A DNA stretch of 64,000 nucleotides, taken from contig JAHQWJ010000143.1 of assembly GCA_029856125.1 (NCBI GenBank), forward strand, positions 17,325 through 81,324, read 5' to 3'. Below are positions 27,275-36,052 of this stretch, one piece after another (position 1 is the stretch's first letter; each line of letters starts with the position of its first letter). The position numbers and the translations under genes were made by a program. Under the pieces are notes generated by a model. It was not told where the DNA came from, did no database searches, and saw only the letters and a list, made by a program, of their open reading frames with translations. This DNA is from Promethearchaeia archaeon. GTDB lineage: Archaea; Asgardarchaeota; Lokiarchaeia; Sigyniarchaeales; SOKP01.

Positions 27275-28021
27275 ATGATACATGATTTCTTAATTATTAA
27301 AGATGGCTTACCGCTATTGTTTAAGAATTTTTCTATTCTTAAAAATATTTTCTCAGAAACAGATTCATTACTTATGGTATCTGGGTTTTTTTCAGCACTG
27401 AACTCGTTTTCTGACTCTTTTGAGGATTTAGGAACAATTAGCGAATTGAAATTATCTAATAATGACTTAAAATTATCGTTTTTAAAGGACTCAAGCATTC
27501 CAAATTTAATTTACATTGCCACATACGATGAAAAATCTAAACCCGTAAATGTTTTAAGAATTTTAAGGAAGCTATCTCGAACATTTTTACAAAAATTCAG
27601 TATCGATGCAATATTAAATTGGAGAGGTAATACTAATGCATTCAAATCTTTTGAGAATATCTTAGAGGGTTTTGTAGACGAAGAGTTGAATGAAAGCGAT
27701 ACTGGCTTTAAGGAAAGAGTTGTTGAGCTATTTAGAAACGTTGAAGAGAGATTAAATGAAGAATCCAACTTACAAGCTTTAAGAAATAAATTAGATCCTC
27801 CACCTAACTTACCTTCTTATTGTAATCAAATCCCCCGATTCACGACAACAAAAAAGATTAATCCTAAATATTACTTGTCAGGAGTAACTTCGCAAAAAAT
27901 ATATTATCAAATCGATGGGAAAAAATCTATAAGACAGATAACGGAAGGCTTGAATTTAAAGCACGCGCAAGTCTACAATATATGTAAAAACCTAATAAAA
28001 ATGGGCTTCATAAAATTCTGA
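27275..28021 (+). CDS. Longin-like domain fused to a winged helix
   Basis: 248 residues. The first about 115 residues (HDFLIIKDGLPLLFKNFS... LMVSGFFSALNSF... LIYIATYDEKSK) have the beta-beta-alpha-beta pattern and the 'IKDGLPLLF' opening of longin/roadblock-like proteins, which are expanded in Asgard archaea and partner small GTPases. The C-terminal 65 residues (QKIYYQIDGKKSIRQITEGL...ICKNLIKMGFI) form a winged helix. A longin-HTH fusion implies a link between GTPase or membrane signalling and regulation, but this is inference. Cytosolic; no obvious operon partner. Confidence 0.72.
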   Translation: MIHDFLIIKDGLPLLFKNFSILKNIFSETDSLLMVSGFFSALNSFSDSFEDLGTISELKLSNNDLKLSFLKDSSIPNLIYIATYDEKSKPVNVLRILRKLSRTFLQKFSIDAILNWRGNTNAFKSFENILEGFVDEELNESDTGFKERVVELFRNVEERLNEESNLQALRNKLDPPPNLPSYCNQIPRFTTTKKINPKYYLSGVTSQKIYYQIDGKKSIRQITEGLNLKHAQVYNICKNLIKMGFIKF

Positions 28022-28093
28022 TTATGAGGGATTGATCAAAGATTTATAAAATGAGAAATTAAATATTATCTTAAATTTTTTATTCAATAGAAA

Positions 28094-28390
28094 TTAGCCT
28101 TGAACTCTTTTTTGGTGCTGTTTTTTCCTTTTTTTCTCTCGATCTTTAATTTCAGCTTCCAATTCAGCATCGCTTTTTCCTTCAAATTTGAAGGTTCCAA
28201 CAATTTTGCTTTCTTCTTTATCTCCTTTTTTACTTATTTTTTCGAAAGATATTGAAACCGGTTTATCTTGATCTAAAGCTAAATTAATGAAGTTTATAAA
28301 ACCTAAATGTTTGCTTGGAGCTATGCTAAATTTAAGGTATACATCTTTGTCTTTTTTGGTTGTAGTTCTCAGTACTAGTCTTAATTTCAA
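28094..28390 (-). CDS. Small beta-rich protein with basic tail, unknown function
   Basis: 98 residues with alternating beta strands (KLRLVLRTTTK, VYLKFSIAPS, VSISFEKIS, IVGTFKFEG) and a strongly basic helical C-terminus (DREKKRKKQHQKR). The tail suggests nucleic-acid contact. No family recognised. Divergent from the phosphatidyltransferase at 28526. Confidence 0.6.
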   Translation of the reverse strand: MKLRLVLRTTTKKDKDVYLKFSIAPSKHLGFINFINLALDQDKPVSISFEKISKKGDKEESKIVGTFKFEGKSDAELEAEIKDREKKRKKQHQKRVQG

Positions 28391-28525
28391 AGTGTATCAC
28401 ATAAAATTTTTCTTTAATCTTTTTATTAAGCTAATTAAAATTATTATTTTAAAAAAATTTTATTATTATTTTATTATTATTAAATTTATTAAAAAGAGTC
28501 ATAAAACAAAGTGAATACATAGGAT

Positions 28526-29149
28526 ATGGCATCAAAATTTAGACTTCGCAGAATTTTCAAACCATTAGTGAAAAGAGTTGCACATCTCCTAAGTAGAGTG
28601 GGTTTAAGTCCAAATTTAGCTACGATTTCTATGCTTAGTTTTTCTATTATAAGTTTCATTCTTCTCGTTTTCTTATCGAATTTGCTTTTATTTTCAATAT
28701 TTGTCTTCGCAACTGGCTTTTTTGATGGGGTTGATGGAGCTATCGCACGGGAACAGGAAAGGGTAACGAAATTTGGAGGATTTTTTGATTCTTTAATGGA
28801 TAGAGTAAGTGAATTCGTAATATTTTTAGCGCTTTTGATTTACAGCTGGAATAGCATTTTATGGGGTATTTTTGAAATGAAAATTATTATCCTAATATCA
28901 TTTTTTAGCTCCGTTATGATAAGTTATTTAAGAGCGAGGGCAGAGGTGTTTTTTAAAGGTGATTTTGATTTTGGTCTGATGGCAAGATCCGAGAGGTTAT
29001 TTTATTTAGTTGTTACGATGTTGATTGCGAATTTTATCGGTTATGTAAACGAATTTTTATTCGTTTTCATGCTTTTAGTATTAGCCACTGCTTTTTTCAG
29101 ATATTTTAAAATTAAGATTCTTATAAAAGAATACGAGAATAAGATGTAA
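28526..29149 (+). CDS. CDP-alcohol phosphatidyltransferase (archaetidyl-inositol-P synthase-like)
   Basis: 207 residues with about five transmembrane helices. The CDP-alcohol phosphotransferase signature D-x2-DG-x2-AR-x8-G-x3-D-x3-D is complete in DGVDGAIARE and GGFFDSLMD. The N-terminal amphipathic stretch (FRLRRIFKPLVKRV) is typical of archaeal archaetidylinositol phosphate synthases, which transfer a polar head group onto CDP-archaeol. The head group cannot be fixed from sequence alone. Located in the cytoplasmic membrane. Confidence 0.9.
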   Translation: MASKFRLRRIFKPLVKRVAHLLSRVGLSPNLATISMLSFSIISFILLVFLSNLLLFSIFVFATGFFDGVDGAIAREQERVTKFGGFFDSLMDRVSEFVIFLALLIYSWNSILWGIFEMKIIILISFFSSVMISYLRARAEVFFKGDFDFGLMARSERLFYLVVTMLIANFIGYVNEFLFVFMLLVLATAFFRYFKIKILIKEYENKM

Positions 29150-29192
29150 AGTTAATTAACTCTCATCACTCTTTCCCAAGCTAAACCTGTTC

Positions 29193-29942
29193 TTAGTTAC
29201 TAAAATTTAGTTCAATTATTAATTTATCACCATCTTTGAGGTTAAAAAAATCTCTCAAATAAGGTTTAGCCAAGATTTCAATTGTATTTTCTTCGTGATG
29301 AGTTCTTTGGATATCAAGTATTGCAGCTTTAATTTTATTCTCATGATTATCTAAGCGTGAGATAAAACAATCATAACAATGGACGCTCCCATAAGTCCGC
29401 TCTGAGTTATCGTCTTCAAATCCTGAGATAATCACTGGCTTAATATATTTTATCTTTTCTCTTAATAAATCGATATTCGTATCATTTAGTTCTAAATTCA
29501 ATGTGCCTTTATATGGTAAAAACCCTAATTTATCTTGAAATTGATCAAAGTATCCTTTAATTGCAACATAGTAAGCACCTTCCTTTATTCCACTCTGAAC
29601 AGAACCTAGGATAACAATGCTTGCAAGAATTTCCTTTAAATTTTTATACATCAAGAGCATTATATTATTTCCTTCTCTCGTAACGACAATTTTTTGGGTT
29701 TTTTTCTCAGTTTTTCTTTTAATCCACCCGAGGTTCTCCAAATCGCTAATTCTTCTCGAAGCAGTTTGTTGACTCAAGTTCAGAAGTTTCCCAAACTCTA
29801 CACTGCTAATATTAATTGTTTGTCGATATTCTATATGCTTACAAAGTTGATAGAGAGCAAACCAATTAGCATAGTTTTCAGGTGATATCTCTCCTCTATC
29901 TGACATAACATCACTCAAAATATTAATTCTTATATTGTTCAA
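29193..29942 (-). CDS. ribK: CTP-dependent riboflavin kinase with N-terminal HTH (RbkR-type)
   Basis: 249 residues. Residues 1-95 form a MarR/ArsR-like winged helix (KLLNLSQQTASRRISDLENLGWI). Residues about 115-249 are the archaeal riboflavin kinase (PF01982) core, with GFLPYKGTLNLEL as the substrate loop. This fusion is the known archaeal RbkR type, which both makes FMN using CTP and represses riboflavin genes. Its start overlaps the FAD-synthetase 3' end (29923-29942), so the two FAD-pathway genes are translationally coupled. Confidence 0.93.
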   Translation of the reverse strand: MNNIRINILSDVMSDRGEISPENYANWFALYQLCKHIEYRQTINISSVEFGKLLNLSQQTASRRISDLENLGWIKRKTEKKTQKIVVTREGNNIMLLMYKNLKEILASIVILGSVQSGIKEGAYYVAIKGYFDQFQDKLGFLPYKGTLNLELNDTNIDLLREKIKYIKPVIISGFEDDNSERTYGSVHCYDCFISRLDNHENKIKAAILDIQRTHHEENTIEILAKPYLRDFFNLKDGDKLIIELNFSN

Positions 29943-30360
29943 ATATTTTTTTTTTAATTAAGCTAGAAGAGTGAAGAGCGTATTTCTCAAAGTATGTATC
30001 CAACCTTTTTACTAAAATATTTCTTAACCCTCTTTTTCTTAATTTTCGTTTCAACATTTCAAGGTTATATTTTTGGTCTGGACCTAAAAGGATAATATCA
30101 GGGTTAATCTCTTCAACAGTTTTGAGGGTATCGTTGTCAGATCGTCCCAATCTTGCTTCTTTTACGTTTTTTATGCTCTGGATAACTTCTAATCTTTGTT
30201 CTTCTGTAATTATAGGTGTTTCTCCGGAATAAATTTTTCTATTCATATCAGTAGCAACAATTACATATACATCACCCATTTTTGCAGCTTCATTGATTAG
30301 ATATAAGTGTCCAGGGTGAATTATATCAAATGTACCAGCAACTAAGACTTTCTTCGCTAT
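29923..30360 (-). CDS. ribL: FAD synthetase (RibL) with a probable AUA start
   Basis: 145 residues when begun at ATA 30358-30360 (MAKKVLVAGTFD). The essential nucleotidyl-transfer motif HPGH (FDIIHPGH) and VAGTFD lie upstream of the first ATG (30279), so that ATG cannot be the true start. No ATG, GTG or TTG lies in frame between TGA at 30367-30369 and the HPGH motif; the only upstream in-frame ATG (30373-30375) is separated by that TGA. AUA initiation, a recent mutation or a sequence error could explain this. A TATA-like TATATTATAAAA lies about 30 nt upstream, so the mRNA may be nearly leaderless. It adenylates FMN to FAD, directly after RibK in the pathway. Confidence 0.85.
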   Translation of the reverse strand: MAKKVLVAGTFDIIHPGHLYLINEAAKMGDVYVIVATDMNRKIYSGETPIITEEQRLEVIQSIKNVKEARLGRSDNDTLKTVEEINPDIILLGPDQKYNLEMLKRKLRKRGLRNILVKRLDTYFEKYALHSSSLIKKKIFEQYKN

Positions 30361-30450
30361 TTTTTTTCAGCTCATTTACATTTTATAATATACCAAAAAA
30401 TAATTACCAAATATATGGAAAATTGATTTTTATTATGGAATTGAAGAATT

Positions 30451-31071
30451 TTAGAGATTTTTTTCACTGTTTTCTAGACACTGTTTTAGTTCATTCATTT
30501 GAAGCGAAATCGATACATCTCCTCTAGTTTTTTCAATGATATTTCTCGCTTGATCTATTTTGTGTCTTAAATCTTTTGTCAAACCGGCAGGAAAGTCGAT
30601 CGAAAATAATTGAGTGTATATATCATCCATGCATTCTAATATGTAGTTCAGATCATCTACGATTGAATTCCTTATATTGTCCAATGCATATCTTCTTAAT
30701 TCCCCAATTACATCAGCAAGACCTAAAGCATAATTTATCGGATCGATATTCAAATCACTTGGTAATGGAAGAGGTTCTTTTGATATGACGGCATAAAACG
30801 CTAGAGCTTCCGTATACTCTTGTTCCGGAGTTTTTAAATACTTTAAGAATACACCAGGATTATTGCTTACCAAAAGTAGCATATCTTTGTGGATTTTCTG
30901 AATATTTAAGATTTTCTGGTGATATTGACTAAATTCCTTTCTATGAATATTTTTTATTGCAATACTACAATTACGGATTATAATACGAGATAATTTTAGT
31001 AAACTTTCTCTATCTTTGTCTAGCTTCTCTAAACTTTCATTTAATTCCGTAAAAATCTTATTAAGCTTCAT
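30451..31071 (-). CDS. Translin-family RNA/DNA-binding protein
   Basis: 206 residues, all-helical. Diagnostic segments of archaeal translin are present: LLKLSRIIIRNCSIAIKNIH, TPEQEYTEALAFYAV, YALGLADVIGELRRYALDN, and the final KIDQARNIIEKTRGD. Translin binds single-stranded nucleic acid; with TRAX it forms an RNase in eukaryotes, and archaeal members form related oligomers. Divergent from thrS with an A+T-rich 95-bp spacer. Confidence 0.88.
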   Translation of the reverse strand: MKLNKIFTELNESLEKLDKDRESLLKLSRIIIRNCSIAIKNIHRKEFSQYHQKILNIQKIHKDMLLLVSNNPGVFLKYLKTPEQEYTEALAFYAVISKEPLPLPSDLNIDPINYALGLADVIGELRRYALDNIRNSIVDDLNYILECMDDIYTQLFSIDFPAGLTKDLRHKIDQARNIIEKTRGDVSISLQMNELKQCLENSEKNL

Positions 31072-31165
31072 ACTTATGATTAAATATTTTAGTAATAATT
31101 AATTTCAATTTTAAATATATTAATTATCAAAAGGAAGAAAAATATTTAGGATTTTTGATATAATC

Positions 31166-33226
31166 ATGAAAATTTTATTAATCCACTCTGATGGGGTAGA
31201 AGTTACTAAAAAAAAAGTAGCCACAAGCAATCCACAAGACTTTCCCGAAGATATAATTAAAATGGAGGGCTTAATTTTAGTAGCTTATGTATCTGTAGAA
31301 GATCAAGATACATACGATACGGATTTGATTTCAAAACAAGGTGCTCAAGTAATAGAAGACGCAATAATCCAAATAACGAATTTTCCCGAAACTATTAAAC
31401 GGAAAAACGAAGAAATAAGAGAATATAATAAAAAGATTGAAAGTAGCCAAATCAAAGGAAAACCAAGAAAAATTCTTGAGTTAATAAAGGAAAGGGGTAC
31501 TTATAGGGTTGATCAAGTATTAGTTTACCCTTGGGCGCATTTAAGCAAATTTCTTAGTAATGAAGCAAACGCTATGGATGTTTGTCCAAAAATAGCTCAA
31601 TTACTAAAAGATAAAGGCATAGAAGCAAAATTTTCTCCATTTGGTTGGTACAAATCTTTTAAAATAAACTGTATTGGTCACGAAGTAGCTGAAATGTATC
31701 GAGATGTAAAGCTATACATTCAACCAGAAGAACATATAGAAAACGCAGTATTTAAAGTAATTACTCCTAAAGGAATTGAATTAGATTTAAAATTTGATGA
31801 TGATAAGAATGTATTGCCTTTAGAAGAGATTAAAGACGAAGATTTCCAACTTTTCTTAGAATCTGAATTAGGAACAAAAAGAATAGATGAAGGTATCGAA
31901 CCAGCTCATATCAAAGTAATGAAAGAATTTGAGCTTGTAGACTTCGATCCAAATACAGATGCGGGAAATCTCCGTTGGTATAGTAAAGGAGTGATCATGA
32001 AAAACCTGATTAAAAGTTTTGTGGAAGATAGGATAATTGATTATGGTGCTATTCTTATTGACACACCTCTTATGTATACCACCAAAAACAAAAAATTAAC
32101 AGCACAAACTGCACGTTTTCCAGCAAGGAGTTACTGGGTTGAATCGGGAAATGATAGATATATATTAAGATATGCTTCTGATTTCTTACTTTTTGATTTA
32201 TTAAGCTCTATGAATTTAAAACTTCAATATTTCCCATTAAGAATATATGAATGGGAACAGTATTCCTTTAGACGAGAAATGAAAGGGGAACTTACAGGTT
32301 TGAGAAGGTTAAGAAGTTTTGTAATGCCTGATATGCACACATTATGCAAAGATGTAAAGTCTTCAGTAGAAGAATTTAAAAGTCAATATTTCTTAATAAA
32401 AAACCTTTTAGACGACCTGGGAATAAAGTCTTACATCATTTTCAGAGCAACTCAAGATTTTTATAAAGAAAACAAGGAATGGATTAAAGATTTAGTAAAG
32501 AAAGAAGAACAACCAGCTTTATTAGAATTATGGGAAGAAAGATACTTTTACTTCGTATTAAAGTTCGAAAGACCCGTTCTCTCAGCTCAAAATAGAAGCG
32601 CTACACTCTCAACTAACCAAATTGACATAGAAAGTTCGCTTGAATATATGGTAGATAACGAAGGAAAAAAGAGACAGAAATACGACATTCATTTTACAGA
32701 TATTGATGGTATACAGAAATATCCCGTAATTCTTCACAATTCTCCAACAGGAGGATTAGAGAGAATCTTGTGGGGATTGATCGAGACGGCAATTAGAGAT
32801 AAAGATAAAATTGTTCCTGGATTTAGAACGTGGTTATCTCCTATCCAAGTAAGAATTTTAACTATAAGTAATGAACAACACGATTATGCGGAGAAAATAC
32901 TTGAAATTCTCAGTAAAGAATCCTACAGAGTAGATTTTGACGATAGAAATGAAAAATTAGGTAAAAAAATTAGACAATCCGAAATTGATTGGATTCCCTA
33001 TACAATAATACTCGGTAAAAAAGAGCAGGAAGATCAAACTATATCAGTAAGAAAAAGGCTAATTGGTCTTCCAATAGGCCCGAAAAAGGAAACATCAAAA
33101 AATGTTAACAATATAAAACTAAGCGAGCTTATTGAAATGCTAAATGAAGACACAAAAGGATTTCCAAAACATAAATTACCTAAACCATTTAGAAAATTCT
33201 CAACTAAGATTTCTTTCAGAAAGTAA
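31166..33226 (+). CDS. thrS: Threonyl-tRNA synthetase (archaeal type)
   Basis: 686 residues. The N-terminal domain (MKILLIHSDG... about 1-145) is the archaeal D-aminoacyl-tRNA deacylase-like editing domain. The class II catalytic core follows, with YSFRREMKGELTGLRRLRSF as motif 2 and NSPTGGLERILWGLIE as motif 3. An anticodon-binding domain follows (WLSPIQVRIL...). Full length. Most bacterial ThrRS enzymes instead carry N1/N2 editing domains. Probably its own transcription unit with the HAD gene just downstream. Confidence 0.96.
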   Translation: MKILLIHSDGVEVTKKKVATSNPQDFPEDIIKMEGLILVAYVSVEDQDTYDTDLISKQGAQVIEDAIIQITNFPETIKRKNEEIREYNKKIESSQIKGKPRKILELIKERGTYRVDQVLVYPWAHLSKFLSNEANAMDVCPKIAQLLKDKGIEAKFSPFGWYKSFKINCIGHEVAEMYRDVKLYIQPEEHIENAVFKVITPKGIELDLKFDDDKNVLPLEEIKDEDFQLFLESELGTKRIDEGIEPAHIKVMKEFELVDFDPNTDAGNLRWYSKGVIMKNLIKSFVEDRIIDYGAILIDTPLMYTTKNKKLTAQTARFPARSYWVESGNDRYILRYASDFLLFDLLSSMNLKLQYFPLRIYEWEQYSFRREMKGELTGLRRLRSFVMPDMHTLCKDVKSSVEEFKSQYFLIKNLLDDLGIKSYIIFRATQDFYKENKEWIKDLVKKEEQPALLELWEERYFYFVLKFERPVLSAQNRSATLSTNQIDIESSLEYMVDNEGKKRQKYDIHFTDIDGIQKYPVILHNSPTGGLERILWGLIETAIRDKDKIVPGFRTWLSPIQVRILTISNEQHDYAEKILEILSKESYRVDFDDRNEKLGKKIRQSEIDWIPYTIILGKKEQEDQTISVRKRLIGLPIGPKKETSKNVNNIKLSELIEMLNEDTKGFPKHKLPKPFRKFSTKISFRK

Positions 33227-33260
33227 AGTTTTATACAGAACAAAATTGTGGATGATAAGA

Positions 33261-33884
33261 ATGACGATTAAATGTATAATAATTGATTTAGGAGATGTTG
33301 TAATTGATTTGGATTTTAGTAGATTTTTCAATGATGTTATTACACCATCTCCGTTGAATAAACCTCAAACTCCAATAATGCTAGAATTTTTTCGCCAATC
33401 AGACATATATCATCAAGGTAAAATAACCGATGAAGAATTTTATAAACAATCTTGCGAAATACTAGGAGCTTGTGCTCTTAACCAAGATCAATTTTTCGAT
33501 TCTTTTAACAGTATTATTGATAAGCTTAATCTAGAAATGGTAGATTTGATAAAAAAGATTAAGACTTTAAACAGCTTCAAACTTATCTGTATGTCAAATA
33601 TCAATTCAAGTCATTGGAACTACTTAAAGAAACAAAAGTGGGATATCTGGGAACTTTTTGATGAATTTATACTTTCTCATGAAATTCATCTCACAAAACC
33701 AGATCCGAAAGTTTATGAACTAGCCATAAAAATAGCCGGATGCAAACCAAAAGAAATTTTATTTATCGACGACGGCTTAAACAACGTTAGATCAGCTAGT
33801 GAGATGGGTATAAATTCGATAAGATATATGGGATTAGATATACTGATCGAGGAACTTATAAAATACGGAATAAAAATAATGTAA
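33261..33884 (+). CDS. HAD-superfamily hydrolase (YihX-like)
   Basis: 207 residues from ATG 33261; an ATG at 33252 is also possible. A GGATGAT motif precedes 33261. Motif I is IIIDLGDVVIDLD, motif II MSNIN, motif III LTKPDPKVYELA, and motif IV FIDDGLNNVRSASEMGIN. As in YihX-like enzymes, the usual second Asp is replaced (DLGDV), with a downstream Asp pair that may compensate. It is a phosphatase of unknown substrate, immediately downstream of thrS. Confidence 0.86.
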   Translation: MTIKCIIIDLGDVVIDLDFSRFFNDVITPSPLNKPQTPIMLEFFRQSDIYHQGKITDEEFYKQSCEILGACALNQDQFFDSFNSIIDKLNLEMVDLIKKIKTLNSFKLICMSNINSSHWNYLKKQKWDIWELFDEFILSHEIHLTKPDPKVYELAIKIAGCKPKEILFIDDGLNNVRSASEMGINSIRYMGLDILIEELIKYGIKIM

Positions 33885-33917
33885 TTATTTATCAAAGGGG
33901 ATATTTCATATAAAAAA

Positions 33918-34436
33918 TTATTCTCCAATTGAGTTCATGCAAGCTCGAGCAATACTTTCAAATGCAAACTCAACTTTTTCTCCAGTTTTAGCAGAAGTTT
34001 CTAAATATTCACAATTTAATCTTTTTGCTAGATCTTCTGCCTCTTGTCTTCCAACTTGGCGCTCTAGATCGATCTTATTCCCAACAATAATCATAGGTAT
34101 AGATTTTTTCACGGTCTTTTTTATACTACTGACCCAACCTGGAAGTTTTAAAAGAGATTGCGGATCAGATACGTCAAATACGCCAAAGGCTGCATTACTT
34201 CCCTTAAAATAAATCGTCCGCAGTTTTGCAAACTGCTCTTGCCCACCTATATCCCATAACAAGAGTCTGACATCTACTTCGTCTATCACTACATCTTTAA
34301 TCAAGAAACTCGAGCCGATAGTTTTTTTCAAATCAGAGTTGAAGAAATCTTTAATATATCTAATAAGTAATGAGGTTTTACCCACATTTCCAGGACCAAA
34401 CAAGCATACTTTAAATTTATAAGATGATTTATCCAA
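33918..34436 (-). CDS. Ras/Rab-type small GTPase
   Basis: 172 residues with a TTG start (an ATT codon precedes it). All G motifs are present: P-loop GPGNVGKTS (14-22), switch threonine in KKTIGSS, WDIGGQEQ (61-68, the catalytic Gln), NKID, and ETSAK. There is no C-terminal CaaX, so prenylation is not indicated. It is a soluble molecular switch of the kind expanded in Asgard archaea. The 5' untranslated region holds a 37-bp inverted repeat. The longin-like protein at 27275 is a candidate partner type, though not adjacent. Confidence 0.95.
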   Translation of the reverse strand: MDKSSYKFKVCLFGPGNVGKTSLLIRYIKDFFNSDLKKTIGSSFLIKDVVIDEVDVRLLLWDIGGQEQFAKLRTIYFKGSNAAFGVFDVSDPQSLLKLPGWVSSIKKTVKKSIPMIIVGNKIDLERQVGRQEAEDLAKRLNCEYLETSAKTGEKVEFAFESIARACMNSIGE

Positions 34437-34468
34437 AATAGTTCACCAATGTGCTGGATGTTTCTCTC

Positions 34469-34505
34469 TTTGGTTACAGAACGATTTAGAACGCTTCTAA
34501 CCAAG
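34469..34505. promoter_or_regulatory. Inverted repeat in the GTPase leader
   Basis: TTGGTTA at 34470-34476 and TAACCAA at 34498-34504 are perfect inverted repeats, extended by one more pair outside. The 21-nt centre contains two CGTTCT copies (minus strand). It lies about 35-70 nt upstream of the GTPase start. It could form an mRNA stem or bind a dimeric regulator. Confidence 0.5.
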
Positions 34506-34671
34506 GAGAATATATACAATTAATATTTTAATACTTATACTTTCTTTACTATTTATATTATTATCTTATTATTATTTATATAATTACCTTAAAGGTAAAT
34601 TAAATAGTTATAACCACATTTAAAGAGCAGAATAAAATCTGTCTAGTTAAATTTTACTTAATAAAGGTTTT

Positions 34672-35940
34672 CTATTTTCGCTTTTTTTTCCCCAGTTTTC
34701 CAATTGCCGCCATGAACCATTCGGGGCTTCCAACTCCATTAGCAAATTCCATCCAAATGTACATTAAAAATCCACATAAGCCAATATATGTAATATCCAT
34801 GATAAGAAAGAGTACAATGCCAAATTGTCTACTGTATAAACCGAGGAATAGTTGATGAAATAAAAATAAACTTAAAGATACTTTGCCGTAGTATACTAGC
34901 GTTTTAATAAAATTACCATATTTTTTCTTGATATCAATGAAGTAAAAGCTAATGGAAATTATTAATAAAGCAACGCCTAAATTATATATCAAATTTTGGC
35001 CTCTTCCTCTGATTAAAAATTCTGGTATCCCCGGTATTTCAAATAAAGCTTGACTATTAATGGTGATTAATAATCCAAGACTAGGATATTCTTGGACACC
35101 CCCTAAGATTGTATAGCGAGTAAACAATTTACATCCGAGACCAATACCAACCAAGATGAAGATTATGCTCCAAACCATTAATATACGAAACAATCCCACA
35201 TAAGCGTCGTGTGTTCCTTTATTCATCGCTTCGTGCAGATATTCTCCAAAAATAGTAGAGATAAAACAGATAGCGAGTCCTGGAAGAAGAGGTATCATAG
35301 GAATTGGTCCAACTACGATGTAATTAATTGTAATTATTACCAAATTACCAGCTTCCACTCCAGGAAAAAAAATTAAATCTCTAATTGGGTTAGAAATAAG
35401 AACGATTAAAATGCCAATAATTCCTCGATATAATTTTGGAATTTTTAACGCGTAATAAGAAAATATCTGGGAGAAGCCAATGAACATTAAAATATTCCAA
35501 CCCCATAAATTGAAAGGAAAACGAATCTCGGGGGCTTCTATGCTTACAGATGCTAAGTTATAAAACGTAGCTATCAGAATAATAATGATTCCTCTCGAGA
35601 AAATTCTCATACGAATTACTTTAGCGGGGAGGATATTTTGCTTATTTCTTATACTGAATATCACGCTTAAAGAGGACAAAAAAACAAATAGGGAGGGACC
35701 TAGAAAATCTAAAACTGTAAATAACAATCCGTAAAGATAGCGGTTTTCGCTATCTAGCCAAATACCGGAAGAATGGGCTAAAATTATAAAGACTATGGCA
35801 AAGCCTTTTACAAAATCGATGCTTCCAATTCGTTTTGAAGATGCAAAATCCCGGACATCCTCTAATGGGATTAATTCTTGCATATAGTTTATGAGAGGAG
35901 GGGATTCGGTTGCTGTTCCATCTTCTTTTTCAACTGACAT
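34672..35940 (-). CDS. Multi-spanning acyltransferase-like protein (DUF1624/HGSNAT-like), copy 1
   Basis: 422 residues, about ten transmembrane helices. The N-terminal RIGSIDFVKGFAIVFIILAHSSG recalls the S-x-D-x2-RG start of DUF1624/HGSNAT_cat proteins, where a His and Asp in the first helices take part in acetyl transfer. A paralogue lies 112 bp upstream in the same direction. It may acylate an external sugar or lipid. The family link is inferred from the opening motif and topology. Confidence 0.72.
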   Translation of the reverse strand: MSVEKEDGTATESPPLINYMQELIPLEDVRDFASSKRIGSIDFVKGFAIVFIILAHSSGIWLDSENRYLYGLLFTVLDFLGPSLFVFLSSLSVIFSIRNKQNILPAKVIRMRIFSRGIIIILIATFYNLASVSIEAPEIRFPFNLWGWNILMFIGFSQIFSYYALKIPKLYRGIIGILIVLISNPIRDLIFFPGVEAGNLVIITINYIVVGPIPMIPLLPGLAICFISTIFGEYLHEAMNKGTHDAYVGLFRILMVWSIIFILVGIGLGCKLFTRYTILGGVQEYPSLGLLITINSQALFEIPGIPEFLIRGRGQNLIYNLGVALLIISISFYFIDIKKKYGNFIKTLVYYGKVSLSLFLFHQLFLGLYSRQFGIVLFLIMDITYIGLCGFLMYIWMEFANGVGSPEWFMAAIGKLGKKKRK

Positions 35941-36052
35941 TTTTCACCAAATAAAATTTTAAAATTATAGAATATTCTAATCTTGTGAAAATTTAAACTT
36001 TATCACAAAAGGGAAAAATTGAGATAAGAAATTAGAAATTATTTGTATCGAC

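Noticed and set aside
27268..27768. Minus-strand frames opposite the longin-wHTH gene
   Set aside because: They are serine- and asparagine-rich shadows of the plus-strand gene, which has coherent domains.
30361..30375. TGA in the FAD-synthetase leader as a selenocysteine codon
   Set aside because: It would sit at codon 3, where the family has no conserved Cys or Sec, and no SECIS-like stem was noticed. A downstream AUA start explains the data more simply.
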